A stretch of DNA of 16,076 nt from an uncultured Cellvibrio sp. (GCA_946482345.1 CAMLRJ010000024.1:1-16076), one strand, 5' to 3'; numbered from the stretch's first letter, positions 1 through 6,972 are shown. Notes: a model not told the origin generated them from the letters alone. Program-made: numbers and translations.

Positions 1-363
1 CAAAATCGCAATATGGCACGTGCTGTTGGTGTGAAAGCCAATTGGGTTGATGCCATGACATTTGGTTTGGGTTCTGGTATCGCAGGCATAGCGGGTGTGG
101 CACTTTCACAATTAACAAACGTTGGCCCCAATCTTGGACAAAGTTACATCATCGATTCCTTTATGGTGGTGGTGTTGGGTGGTGTTGGAAATTTGTGGGG
201 CACTTTGGTTGGTGCAATGGGTTTGGGTATTTTAAATAAATTTATGGAGCCTTTTGCCGGTGCGGTATTGGCAAAAGTCATGGTGCTGGTTTTGTTGATT
301 TTATTTATCCAGAAAAAACCGAAAGGATTATTTCCGCAGAAGGGTAGGGCGGCGGCGGATTGA
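1..363 (+). CDS. urtB: Urea ABC transporter permease UrtB, C-terminal part
   Basis: This is the last 120 residues of an inner-membrane permease of the LivH/UrtB type (BPD_transp_2 family). The frame is already open at base 1, so the start lies outside the window. The segment has the family's cytoplasmic loop ending (RAVGVKANWVDAMTFGLGSG), the glycine-rich helix GIAGIAGVALSQ, the conserved stretch FMVVVLGGVGNLWGT followed by LVGAMGLG, and a final hydrophobic helix before a basic tail (KKPKGLFPQKGR). In the known complex UrtB pairs with UrtC to form the urea channel, energised by UrtD and UrtE. The genes that follow are urtC, urtD and urtE in the usual order, which supports urea rather than branched-chain amino acids as the substrate. 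A 218-bp repeat-rich spacer separates it from urtC, unlike the tight spacing further down. Confidence 0.93.
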   Translation, partial: QNRNMARAVGVKANWVDAMTFGLGSGIAGIAGVALSQLTNVGPNLGQSYIIDSFMVVVLGGVGNLWGTLVGAMGLGILNKFMEPFAGAVLAKVMVLVLLILFIQKKPKGLFPQKGRAAAD

Positions 364-368
364 TTTTG

Positions 369-472
369 GCTCCTCCCTTTGTAAAAGGGAGGCGGGGGAG
401 GGATTTAAGATGGTCAAATTTTCTGAAATTTTAAATCCCCCCCTAACCCCCCTTTTTCAAAGTGGGGAATTA
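369..472 (+). repeat. Palindromic intergenic repeat, copy A
   Basis: This 104-bp element begins 5 bases after the urtB stop. It starts with a perfect hairpin (CCTCCCTTT, 3-base loop, AAAGGGAGG) and continues with GCGGGGGAGGGATTTAA. It ends with a partly inverted version of the start (TTTAAATCCCCC, then CCCCCCTTTTTCAAAG and TGGGGAATTA), so the whole element can fold back on itself. Copy B at 3232-3334 matches it with three substitutions and one 1-base indel by my reading. There is no coding capacity or transposase, so I read it as a REP/MITE-like dispersed repeat. Confidence 0.85.
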
Positions 473-498
473 CTCCCTGTTTAATTAAATAGGGAGTA
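471..498. repeat. 28-bp near-perfect palindrome
   Basis: TACTCCCT and AGGGAGTA flank a centre that is itself palindromic around TTAATTAA, leaving a single mismatch (G479 against T490, a G-U pair in RNA). It overlaps the last two bases of repeat copy A and is absent from copy B, so it is a separate structure inserted between copy A and the next hairpin. It could form a stable mRNA hairpin in the urtB-urtC spacer. Confidence 0.6.
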
Positions 499-503
499 AG
501 GTT

Positions 504-538
504 CCTCCCCCTTACCAAGGGGGAGGTTAGGAGGGGGT
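504..538 (+). repeat. Third, shorter hairpin repeat of the same family
   Basis: A perfect 10-bp stem (CCTCCCCCTT, loop ACC, AAGGGGGAGG, 504-526) is followed by TTAGGAGGGGGT. This resembles the end of copies A and B (compare GGGGGTTAGGGGGG on their reverse strand) and looks like half an element. A short A-run follows rather than a U-tract, so it is not a standard plus-strand terminator. It sits 44 bases upstream of the urtC start. Confidence 0.6.
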
Positions 539-581
539 AAAAAAATTTGCAAAATTTTTCAAATGAAAGAGAAAAAATTAC

Positions 582-1721
582 ATGCTAACCAAACGTTTAT
601 TACTCAATGATCGCGGCGGTATGCTGGTACTCGGCATAGTATTGTTAGCGATGATTTATGTCCCTATTGGAAATTTATTAATTGATCCGGCATCTTCCTG
701 GTATGTGTCCACATACACCGTCACCTTGGTTGGAAAATTTTTGTGTTTTGCGTTACTCGCGCTATCAATGGATTTAATTTGGGGTTATTGCGGAATTTTA
801 TCTTTGGGACACGGTGCTTTTTTTGCGCTGGGTGGTTATGTAATGGGTATGTATTTGATGCGACAAATTGGTGGTCGTGGTCAATATGGAAATCCGGAAC
901 TACCTGACTTTATGGTGTTTTTAAATTGGACTGAATTGCCCTGGTATTGGCAGGGCCTGGATCAATTCTGGTTTGCATTGATTTTAATTGTGTTAATTCC
1001 CGGATTGCTCGCTTTTGTTTTTGGTTGGCTGGCATTTCGTTCGCGTGTGACCGGTGTGTATTTTTCGATTATCACACAAGCATTAACTTACGCTTTAATG
1101 TGGGCATTTTTACGCAATGAAATGGGGTTTGGTGGCAACAATGGATTAACGGATTTTAAAGATATTTTAGGTTTTCCGATCACCGCTGATACGACTCGTA
1201 TTGCACTTTTTATTGCATCGGCTTTGATGTTAATTTTGGGTTATTTGGCATGTCGCTATATTGTAACTTCGCGCATGGGCAAGATTATTGTATCCATTCG
1301 CGATGCAGAAAGCCGTACCCGGTTTTGTGGATACAAAGTGGAATCTTATAAATTGTGGTTATTTGTTTTTTCTGCGGTGCTCGCGGGAATTGCCGGTGCA
1401 CTTTATGTTCCGCAAGTCGGCATTATTAATCCCAATGAATTCTCGCCGTTAAATTCGATTGAGTTGGTGGTTTGGGTCGCAACCGGAGGGCGTGGCACTT
1501 TGTACGGTGCCGTTGTTGGTGCATTTTCGGTAAATTATGGCAAAACATTATTTACGACTTACTCTCCGGAATCCTGGTCATTTGTATTAGGTGCATTATT
1601 TGTATTAGCCACTTTGGTATTACCAAAAGGTATTGTCGGTTTATTTTCCCGATTTGGAAAAAAATCGATAAAAGAATCTGATGGCTTGTTAGAAGATAAA
1701 ACGCTGGGAGAAAAAGCCTGA
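582..1721 (+). CDS. urtC: Urea ABC transporter permease UrtC
   Basis: This 379-residue inner-membrane permease of the LivM/UrtC type is expected to form the urea channel with UrtB. Visible family signatures are GYCGILSLGHGAFFALGGY (residues 68-86), GFGGNNGLTD (182-191), the ATPase-contacting cytoplasmic loop RMGKIIVSIRDAESRTRFCG (231-250), and VVWVATGGRGTLYGAVVGA (296-314). There are many hydrophobic helices and a charged C-terminal tail. Length is usual for UrtC. The ATG at 582 is chosen because it starts directly ahead of the first hydrophobic helix and is preceded by a purine-rich but weak ribosome site (GAAAGAGA). The stop TGA overlaps the urtD ATG by one base (TGATG), which indicates translational coupling. 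Urea specificity is inferred from the neighbouring UrtD/UrtE types. Confidence 0.95.
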   Translation: MLTKRLLLNDRGGMLVLGIVLLAMIYVPIGNLLIDPASSWYVSTYTVTLVGKFLCFALLALSMDLIWGYCGILSLGHGAFFALGGYVMGMYLMRQIGGRGQYGNPELPDFMVFLNWTELPWYWQGLDQFWFALILIVLIPGLLAFVFGWLAFRSRVTGVYFSIITQALTYALMWAFLRNEMGFGGNNGLTDFKDILGFPITADTTRIALFIASALMLILGYLACRYIVTSRMGKIIVSIRDAESRTRFCGYKVESYKLWLFVFSAVLAGIAGALYVPQVGIINPNEFSPLNSIELVVWVATGGRGTLYGAVVGAFSVNYGKTLFTTYSPESWSFVLGALFVLATLVLPKGIVGLFSRFGKKSIKESDGLLEDKTLGEKA

Positions 1722-2533
1722 TGAATCTTTCCGTTCAAGCATTAAATGTGTTACCGAAAAAAGATCCAAATTTTGGTGCGCCTCTCGATACCAGTCACAA
1801 AATTATTTTGTATGTTGAGGGCATCAGTGTCAGTTTCGATGGTTTCAAAGCCTTGAATGATTTGAATCTTTACATTGAAGAAGGTGAATTACGTTGCATC
1901 ATCGGGCCAAATGGTGCAGGCAAAACGACTATGATGGATGTCATTACCGGTAAAACCAAACCGGATACTGGTACAGTTTATTTCGGTCAGCAGATTAATT
2001 TATTGGAATTATCCGAGCACCAAATTGCACGCGGGGGTATTGGTCGTAAATTTCAAAAGCCAACAATATTTGAAGCATTGGATGTTTACGAAAATCTGGA
2101 ACTGGCAACGGCGGCAGATAAACGCGTGTGGAAAACATTAATGAAGGCCATCAGCAAAGAGCAGCAATACCGTATTGATGAAGTGTTGGTGCAAATTGGT
2201 TTACAAGATTTGCGCTATAAAAACGCTGGAGCTTTATCGCATGGACAAAAACAATGGCTGGAAATTGGCATGTTGTTGATGCAAAGCCCGCGAGTGTTAT
2301 TGGTTGATGAACCGGTTGCTGGTATGACCGGAGAGGAAACCGAAAAAACCGCCGAATTATTAACTTCACTTGCGGGCAAACATTCGGTCATTGTGGTTGA
2401 GCACGATATGAAATTTGTTAGATCGATTGCGAAAAAAGTGACTGTGTTGCATCAGGGATCAGTGTTAATGGAGGGTACTATGGATCAAGTTCAAAACGAT
2501 CCCAAAGTGATCGAAGTCTATTTGGGAGAATAA
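1721..2533 (+). CDS. urtD: Urea ABC transporter ATP-binding protein UrtD
   Basis: This 270-residue ABC ATPase of the LivG/UrtD type hydrolyses ATP on the cytoplasmic face to drive urea import. Walker A is GPNGAGKTT (residues 62-70), the signature is LSHGQ (172-176), Walker B is VLLVDEP (192-198) and the H-loop histidine is H228 in VVEHDM. The LSHGQKQWLEIGMLL stretch and the VDEPVAGMTGEETEKTAELL segment are typical of UrtD and distinguish it from generic LivG. An N-terminal extension of about 30 residues precedes the ABC fold, and no internal start looks better. It begins within the urtC stop codon. The stop is 3 bases before the GTG of urtE. Confidence 0.96.
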   Translation: MNLSVQALNVLPKKDPNFGAPLDTSHKIILYVEGISVSFDGFKALNDLNLYIEEGELRCIIGPNGAGKTTMMDVITGKTKPDTGTVYFGQQINLLELSEHQIARGGIGRKFQKPTIFEALDVYENLELATAADKRVWKTLMKAISKEQQYRIDEVLVQIGLQDLRYKNAGALSHGQKQWLEIGMLLMQSPRVLLVDEPVAGMTGEETEKTAELLTSLAGKHSVIVVEHDMKFVRSIAKKVTVLHQGSVLMEGTMDQVQNDPKVIEVYLGE

Positions 2534-2536
2534 TCC

Positions 2537-3232
2537 GTGCTGAATATTAAATCGATTAATCAATATTATGGCCAGAGCCACATACTCTGGGATTTAAGTT
2601 TGCAATTAAGAAAAGGTACTTGTGGTTGTTTGATAGGCCGTAACGGTGTTGGCAAAACGACTTTGTTGAAATGTATCACCGGGTTGTTGCCAGTGCGCGA
2701 TGGCCATATTCAATTAAATGGTTACGATATTAATAAACTCTCAACTGAATCGCGCGCGCGTACGGGAATAGGTTATGTACCCCAGGGGCGCGAAATTTTT
2801 CCACTGCTAACCGTCGAAGAAAATTTAAAAATTTCATTGGGTGCTCGTAAAGATAAAATCAAAAGCATTCCTCCGCTGATTTATGAATTGTTTCCGGTTT
2901 TGAAAGAAATGAAGAATCGTCGTGGTGGTGATTTATCCGGTGGGCAACAACAGCAGTTAGCGATTGGTCGCGCTTTGGTACTGGATCCGTCATTATTAAT
3001 TCTTGACGAACCTACAGAAGGTATTCAGCCCAATGTGGTGCGTGATATTGGGGAGGTAATTCGAAAATTAAATCGCGAATTGGGATTAACCGTTTTGTTG
3101 GTCGAACAAAAATTACCATTCGCCCGCCGTATTGCGGATGATTTTTTTATTATGGAAAAAGGTAGTGTTGTGGCGACAGGGCCAATTAAAGATTTAAATG
3201 ATGATTTGGTTCAGCGGTATTTGAGTGTTTAG
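2537..3232 (+). CDS. urtE: Urea ABC transporter ATP-binding protein UrtE
   Basis: This 231-residue ABC ATPase of the LivF/UrtE type is the second nucleotide-binding subunit of the urea importer. Walker A is GRNGVGKTT (34-42), the signature is LSGGQQQQLAIGRAL (133-147), Walker B is LLILDEP (153-159), followed by TEGIQPN. The H-loop position is a glutamine (LLVEQK, Q191), which is normal for LivF/UrtE. The start is GTG, preceded by GGGAGAA formed from the last codons and stop of urtD, so translation is probably coupled. The TAG stop is followed at once by repeat copy B, and the next gene is convergent, so this is the last gene of the urt operon. Confidence 0.96.
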   Translation: MLNIKSINQYYGQSHILWDLSLQLRKGTCGCLIGRNGVGKTTLLKCITGLLPVRDGHIQLNGYDINKLSTESRARTGIGYVPQGREIFPLLTVEENLKISLGARKDKIKSIPPLIYELFPVLKEMKNRRGGDLSGGQQQQLAIGRALVLDPSLLILDEPTEGIQPNVVRDIGEVIRKLNRELGLTVLLVEQKLPFARRIADDFFIMEKGSVVATGPIKDLNDDLVQRYLSV

Positions 3233-3334
3233 CTCCTCCCTTTGAAAAAGGGAGGCGGGGGAGGGATTTAAGATGGTCAATTTTTCTGAGATTTTAAATC
3301 CCCCCTAACCCCCCTTTTTCAAAGTGGGGAATTA
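3232..3334 (+). repeat. Palindromic intergenic repeat, copy B
   Basis: This 103-bp element is nearly identical to copy A at 369-472 and in the same orientation. It runs from the last base of the urtE stop to the last base of the convergent LysR gene's stop (TTA at 3332-3334), so the repeat is the entire intergenic space and supplies the LysR stop codon. Its hairpins (CCTCCCTTT/AAAGGGAGG and the inverted G/C-rich ends) may block read-through in both directions, although no clean U-tract follows. Confidence 0.85.
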
Positions 3335-4213
3335 ATTAAGGGCGAAGATTTCCGCCAATTCAAACACTGCTTTAATTAATGGCTCTCGCATACGTTCAGC
3401 AACAACAGCAAATTTTACTTTGACTTGCTGTTGAATATCCCCCAACAAAACGACTTCACCTTTTGCAGCTGCATCCAACGCAGTATCGGCATGTAAAAAT
3501 CCCAAACCCACACCGCCTGCAATTAATGTGCGTGTTACTTTTTCCTGATCGACATTGACTATTTTTTGCGGACGGAATTTTTCGCGTTCAAATAAATTTT
3601 CAGCAACGCGACCACAGCAGGTATTGGATGCCGGGCATATCCATGGCATGTTTTTTATTTCCTGCCAGTCAATTTTGTCAATATTCTTGATCCAATCTAC
3701 CGGTGCTGCGAGGTACACACCGAAGTGGTCAACATCCAGTGTTTGCAAATCATCATGGATTACACCTGTGTCGGTATAGAAACCCGCGTCGATGGAATTA
3801 TTACGAATTGCATGGAGTATTTCAGATGAGTTTCCGTATTCCAGAGCTAATTCAATATCCGGAAGTGATTGTGTAATTGCGGTTAATAATTTCCCCAACA
3901 CTTGTGCACTGGGAGTTCTATTGGAACCCAGCCTGAGTTTGCCAACAGGTTTTCCTTTAATGTATTTGGCTTCTTCTATCAGTTCTTTATGCAGGGCTAT
4001 CATTTGTTCGGCTTTTGCTAATAATGTTGCTCCATTTTTAGTGAGTATCATGCCGCGCGGTGTGCGTTCAAATAAAGCAAAACCAATTTCATCTTCAATA
4101 GCTTTGATATGCGCACTGACAGCAGGCTGGCTGAGAAACAATAATTCCGATGCGCGAGTAATGCTGCCTTCTCGCGCAATCGTCACAAATGTTTTCAGCT
4201 GATAAATTTCCAT
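3332..4213 (-). CDS. LysR-family transcriptional regulator
   Basis: This 293-residue LysR-type regulator has an N-terminal winged helix-turn-helix (residues 1-61: LKTFVTIAREGSITRASELL, then FLSQPAVSAHIKAIEDEIG and LFERTPRGMILTKNG), a linker helix, and a periplasmic-binding-like effector domain from about residue 91 to the end. The effector domain contains a Cys-Cys pair (199-200, in NTCCGR) and VTRTLIAGGVGLGFL (226-240). It is probably the last gene of a three-gene minus-strand operon, 12 bases after the DUF2938 gene. In other genomes DUF2938 genes are often next to LysR genes, so I infer that it regulates this small operon. Nothing in the sequence ties it to urea. Its stop codon lies inside the repeat shared with the end of urtE. 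The effector is unknown. Confidence 0.92.
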   Translation of the reverse strand: MEIYQLKTFVTIAREGSITRASELLFLSQPAVSAHIKAIEDEIGFALFERTPRGMILTKNGATLLAKAEQMIALHKELIEEAKYIKGKPVGKLRLGSNRTPSAQVLGKLLTAITQSLPDIELALEYGNSSEILHAIRNNSIDAGFYTDTGVIHDDLQTLDVDHFGVYLAAPVDWIKNIDKIDWQEIKNMPWICPASNTCCGRVAENLFEREKFRPQKIVNVDQEKVTRTLIAGGVGLGFLHADTALDAAAKGEVVLLGDIQQQVKVKFAVVAERMREPLIKAVFELAEIFALN

Positions 4214-4225
4214 AATTGGTAAGCC

Positions 4226-4732
4226 CTATAAAATATTGATGGTTTGAATATAGCTTATTGCACAGGCTGATGCATAAAGTCCAAAACCAAATATTAAATG
4301 CGTTATTGTACTTTTTAATCTTGCTTGTGTTGGATTTTGCGTTTTTGCTGCGGCGATTCCCAATCCCAATGCAGGTTGCATAATAAAAAAAGGGATCAGC
4401 AATGTTATCAAGCCTGCTAATGCTGCAGGCGCCGGTGTTGGATTTTCAAGCCAATCCTGTGACGCGAATATCACCAGCATCAACGCAAATGCTACGCCAA
4501 TAAGATAATGTGCAGACCAACCCAAAATACATTCGGCCGGTATTTTGGTTGCCGTTGCAATTTTTTCATGGCTGAATTTTCCATGTAGCATATGCCCAAG
4601 CCAACGACCAACAAGACAAAAACTGAGTGAAGGTATATTGAATATTTGGAGCAAAAAGATAGCCCAAATATCCATTATCAAAGTTGCACCTATGCCAATT
4701 AAAATGGCCATGTAAAAATTATTGATTGTCAT
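4226..4732 (-). CDS. DUF2938 family membrane protein
   Basis: This is a predicted inner-membrane protein of 168 residues with about four hydrophobic segments (residues 5-27, 70-90, 101-121 and 140-162). The pattern MDIWAIF, then GRWLGHM (42-48), GWSAHYLIG (71-79), FFIMQPALGLGIAA (115-128) and RLKSTITHLIFGFGLY matches what I know of the DUF2938 family, whose function is unknown. I chose the ATG at 4732. A TTG four codons earlier (4744), two bases after the upstream stop, is also possible, and neither has a strong ribosome site. It lies between the DUF2798 and LysR genes in the same orientation with minimal gaps, so co-transcription is likely. Confidence 0.85.
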   Translation of the reverse strand: MTINNFYMAILIGIGATLIMDIWAIFLLQIFNIPSLSFCLVGRWLGHMLHGKFSHEKIATATKIPAECILGWSAHYLIGVAFALMLVIFASQDWLENPTPAPAALAGLITLLIPFFIMQPALGLGIAAAKTQNPTQARLKSTITHLIFGFGLYASACAISYIQTINIL

Positions 4733-4745
4733 AAAATATTTCAAC

Positions 4746-5048
4746 CTATTGCGTATATATCACCAGAAAAACCAATTTCTTCACCAGAGGTGTTACAAGA
4801 ATAATAGTGGGGAACGCAATCACAAATGCCAGTAACCAGGCTTTTAGCCAGATAAGAAAAATACTGTCAGCCAACCCCATATTAAATGCAGAAATAACGA
4901 ATGACATAATGCCTGACATGAGTAAAGCCATGAAAAATGAAAAAACATGGGGTGTATATTTTGAATGAATCAATTTAAAAGTCCTCTTGGTAATGTTGAA
5001 TAAGTGAGTGGTTTTTATGGATCTAAAGAAACCACCCGTCTTGCGCAT
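4746..5048 (-). CDS. DUF2798 family small membrane protein
   Basis: This is a 100-residue protein whose C-terminal 75 residues match the small two-helix DUF2798 membrane family: KYTPHVFSFFMALLMSGIMS, a short loop, then WLKAWLLAFVIAFPTIILV and TPLVKKLVF. The function is unknown. The ATG at 5048 has a good ribosome site (AGAGG, 6-base spacer) but gives an N-terminal extension of about 25 basic residues. A TTG at 4973, also with a good site (GAGGA, 8-base spacer), would give the usual family length. It is the promoter-proximal gene of the DUF2798-DUF2938-LysR set and is divergent from galE. Its stop is one base from the alternative TTG start of the next gene. Confidence 0.8.
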   Translation of the reverse strand: MRKTGGFFRSIKTTHLFNITKRTFKLIHSKYTPHVFSFFMALLMSGIMSFVISAFNMGLADSIFLIWLKAWLLAFVIAFPTIILVTPLVKKLVFLVIYTQ

Positions 5049-5123
5049 AAGATGCCTCTATTGGTGTCAGGTCGTCTAATTGAATATTTGGAGGGCTGCC
5101 CTCAGAATTTATGAAGCCCGTAA

Positions 5124-5151
5124 TGAAACCTTGTTTATTCAGAGGTATACT
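5124..5151 (+). promoter_or_regulatory. Candidate galE promoter
   Basis: TATACT at 5146-5151 is a good -10 box, with a weak -35-like TGAAAC at 5124-5129 (16-bp spacer). The -10 lies in an inverted repeat, AGAGG (5141-5145) and CCTCT (5156-5160). A second inverted repeat, GAGGG-CTG-CCCTC, is at 5091-5103 in the same divergent intergenic region. Transcription would start about 24 bases before the galE ATG. The -35 is poor, so this is tentative. Confidence 0.3.
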
Positions 5152-5181
5152 CGCGCCTCTTCCGAAATATAGGACTTATAT

Positions 5182-6204
5182 ATGTCTGCAATTTTAGTGA
5201 CGGGTGGTGCAGGTTTTATTGGCAGCCACGTGTGTGTAGAGTTGATAAATGCGGGTTATACCCCGATTGTTGTCGATAATCTTTCCAATGCCAAACCTGA
5301 AGCCTTGAGCCGTGTTGCCAAAATCACTGGTACCCAACCACTTCTTTATCAAATTGATATCAATGATAAAGAGGCTATGCGCAAAGTGTTTTCCTCACAT
5401 TCTTTTACAGCGGTAATGCATTTTGCAGGATTAAAAGCGGTAGGCGAATCCAGCCAGATACCGATGAAGTATTACCGTAATAATGTCGCTGGGACTTTAA
5501 CATTGACAGAAGTCATGGAAGAGTTTTCTGTTTGGAATTTAATTTTCAGTTCGTCGGCTACGGTTTATGGAGATCCGGTTTCTGTACCGATTGACGAATC
5601 CTTTGCGACATCAGCAACCAATCCTTATGGTCGCAGTAAATTAATTGTTGAAGATATTTTGCGCGATATGGCAAAAGCACCGGGTAATCAATGGAATATT
5701 TCATTGCTGAGATATTTTAATCCCGTGGGTGCACACGAATCCGGTTTGATTGGTGAAGACCCTGCAGGTATCCCCAATAATTTATTACCTTATGTCGCGC
5801 AAGTAGCGATTGGAAAATTAAAAGAACTGAGTATTTTCGGAAATGATTACCCGACAATCGATGGCACCGGTGTGCGTGATTATATTCACGTGGTGGATTT
5901 AGCCTTGGGTCATCTGGCTGCTTTGAAAGGTTTGGAAAAAACCACACAAGGTTGTCGTGCCTATAATTTGGGAACAGGTGTGGGTTATTCAGTTCTGCAA
6001 ATTGTTGCCGCGTTTGAAAAAGCCAGCGGTAAAAAAGTCCCTTATAAAATCGTCCCGCGCCGACCTGGTGATATCGCCAGTTGTTACGCCGATCCAAAAA
6101 TGGCAAAAGAAATTTTAGATTGGCAAGCCAAATTTGGTTTGGAGCGCATGATGCAAGATGCCTGGCGCTGGCAATCACAAAATCCCAATGGATACGATAA
6201 ATAA
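5182..6204 (+). CDS. galE: UDP-glucose 4-epimerase GalE
   Basis: This 340-residue short-chain dehydrogenase/reductase of the extended type interconverts UDP-glucose and UDP-galactose in the cytoplasm, feeding galactose use and surface polysaccharide synthesis. The NAD-binding loop TGGAGFIGSH is at residues 7-16, and VDNLSNAKPEAL and HFAGLKAVGES are typical of GalE. The catalytic elements are S124 in SSSATVYG and the Y149-x3-K153 pair in NPYGRSK, at the same numbers as in E. coli GalE. RYFNPVGAH, GEDPAGIPNNL and GTGVRDYIHVVDLA are intact. AGGA lies 7 bases before the ATG. It is a single gene, divergent from the DUF2798 operon and ending in a strong terminator. Confidence 0.97.
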   Translation: MSAILVTGGAGFIGSHVCVELINAGYTPIVVDNLSNAKPEALSRVAKITGTQPLLYQIDINDKEAMRKVFSSHSFTAVMHFAGLKAVGESSQIPMKYYRNNVAGTLTLTEVMEEFSVWNLIFSSSATVYGDPVSVPIDESFATSATNPYGRSKLIVEDILRDMAKAPGNQWNISLLRYFNPVGAHESGLIGEDPAGIPNNLLPYVAQVAIGKLKELSIFGNDYPTIDGTGVRDYIHVVDLALGHLAALKGLEKTTQGCRAYNLGTGVGYSVLQIVAAFEKASGKKVPYKIVPRRPGDIASCYADPKMAKEILDWQAKFGLERMMQDAWRWQSQNPNGYDK

Positions 6205-6236
6205 AAAAATGCCGACAGAGATGTCGGCATTTTTTT
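6203..6236. terminator. Bidirectional intrinsic terminator of galE and higA2
   Basis: A perfect stem ATGCCGACA (6209-6217 with the adjoining A/T), loop GAGA and TGTCGGCAT (to 6230) is preceded by seven A and followed by a run of T. It therefore works as a rho-independent terminator on both strands. It begins inside the galE tail, and its T-run provides the TAA stop of the convergent higA2 gene (6235-6237). Confidence 0.93.
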
Positions 6237-6546
6237 AGATTGAGATGAGTCGCTCCAATGTGTCAGGATATTTTTCTACCATCTTTATAAGCACTGCTGC
6301 TTGCGCGTTGGGTTTTACGCGACCTTGTTCCCAGTTTTCCAATGTACGTTTATTAATTCTTAGATATTGTGCAAAAACCGCTTGGGATACATTAAGGTTT
6401 TGACGAAGTTTTACTAATTCACCGCTTTTCAATTCAGGCGCCGTGATTTTTTCAACGACATGTTTTTTTAATGTTATTTTACCTTGATGCTCCGCACGCA
6501 AAGCCTGAAAACCATCACTCAGTTCTTCAAATAAATTACGTTTCAT
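6235..6546 (-). CDS. higA2: HigA2-type antitoxin
   Basis: This 103-residue DNA-binding antitoxin resembles Vibrio cholerae HigA2 along its length. It has an N-terminal segment (LFEELSDGFQ, GKITLKKH, about residues 5-30) corresponding to the toxin-binding, intrinsically disordered tail of HigA2. A helix-turn-helix follows (45-76), with the characteristic KRTLENWEQGRVKPN (66-80). It neutralises the HigB2 toxin and is expected to repress its own operon. Its ATG overlaps the toxin stop by 4 bases (ATGA), giving the toxin-first order usual for HigBA systems. The palindrome upstream of the toxin gene is the obvious operator. Confidence 0.92.
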   Translation of the reverse strand: MKRNLFEELSDGFQALRAEHQGKITLKKHVVEKITAPELKSGELVKLRQNLNVSQAVFAQYLRINKRTLENWEQGRVKPNAQAAVLIKMVEKYPDTLERLISI

Positions 6547-6887
6547 TTTTTGCCTCGTAACTTCAATTCAGTTTCTAACATCTGTGCAAGTAAATTGCGT
6601 TCTTTATCCGAAAGATCGCTCATTTCATCTTTGCTGAAAAGAGTAAACAACCAGAATTGTGAGCCATTATTCCACCAATAATAAATAATTCGTGTTCCAC
6701 CACGTTTTCCTTTGTGGCGGTAATCATCTGTAAATCTGAGTTTGCGTAATCCACCAGTACCTTTGATTAAATCACCTGCTTGTGGCGATTCCATCAAAAA
6801 TTGTTGAAGAAGGTTGAAGCTATCATCATCCAAATACTCTTTTCTGAAGCGTTCAAAGGTTGGAAGTTCAACAAAGGTAGCTTTCAT
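6543..6887 (-). CDS. higB2: HigB2-type RelE-family mRNA interferase toxin
   Basis: This 114-residue toxin of the RelE/HigB2 family is expected to cleave mRNA on the ribosome. Family signatures are FVELPTFERFRKEYL (5-19), the GTGGLRKLRF strand (43-52), GKRGGTRIIYYWW (60-72) and LFTLFSKDEMSDLSDKER (80-97), all close to V. cholerae HigB2. The basic residues around K49, R51, K61 and R62 fit the RNA-contacting surface of the family. No frameshift or missing segment is seen, so the toxin appears intact. The start ATG at 6887 is preceded by CAGGA with a short 4-base spacer. It forms an operon with higA2 under its own promoter. Confidence 0.93.
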   Translation of the reverse strand: MKATFVELPTFERFRKEYLDDDSFNLLQQFLMESPQAGDLIKGTGGLRKLRFTDDYRHKGKRGGTRIIYYWWNNGSQFWLFTLFSKDEMSDLSDKERNLLAQMLETELKLRGKK

Positions 6888-6905
6888 ATCATCCTGATTT
6901 TATGA

Positions 6906-6935
6906 AGTATACGCATCCAGCGTATACATTGACAA
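6906..6935 (-). promoter_or_regulatory. higB2A2 promoter with embedded HigA operator
   Basis: On the minus strand, TTGTCA (6930-6935) and TATACT (6906-6911) are separated by 18 bp, a good sigma-70 promoter. A perfect inverted repeat, GTATACGC (6907-6914), 5-base centre ATCCA, GCGTATAC (6920-6927), covers the spacer and -10 box. A bound antitoxin would therefore exclude RNA polymerase. The predicted start is about 12 bases before the toxin ATG. Confidence 0.75.
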
Positions 6936-6945
6936 GGAGGGAATT

Positions 6946-6969
6946 TATAAAGGGGGCAGTGCCCCCCTT
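6946..6969 (-). terminator. Probable terminator of the degV gene
   Basis: Read on the minus strand, GGGGGC, loop ACT, GCCCCC (6952-6966) is followed by TTTATAAATT, a G/C-rich hairpin with a weak U-rich tail, starting 6 bases beyond the degV stop codon. It separates degV from the higB2A2 promoter just downstream. Confidence 0.6.
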
Positions 6970-6972
6970 GGG

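Noticed and set aside
3792..4202. Plus-strand open frame of 136 codons inside the LysR gene
   Set aside because: It is antisense to the conserved HTH and effector regions, with no ribosome site or recognisable domain.
5717..6178. Minus-strand open frame opposite galE
   Set aside because: It lies wholly inside galE, whose protein motifs are intact, and resembles no known protein.
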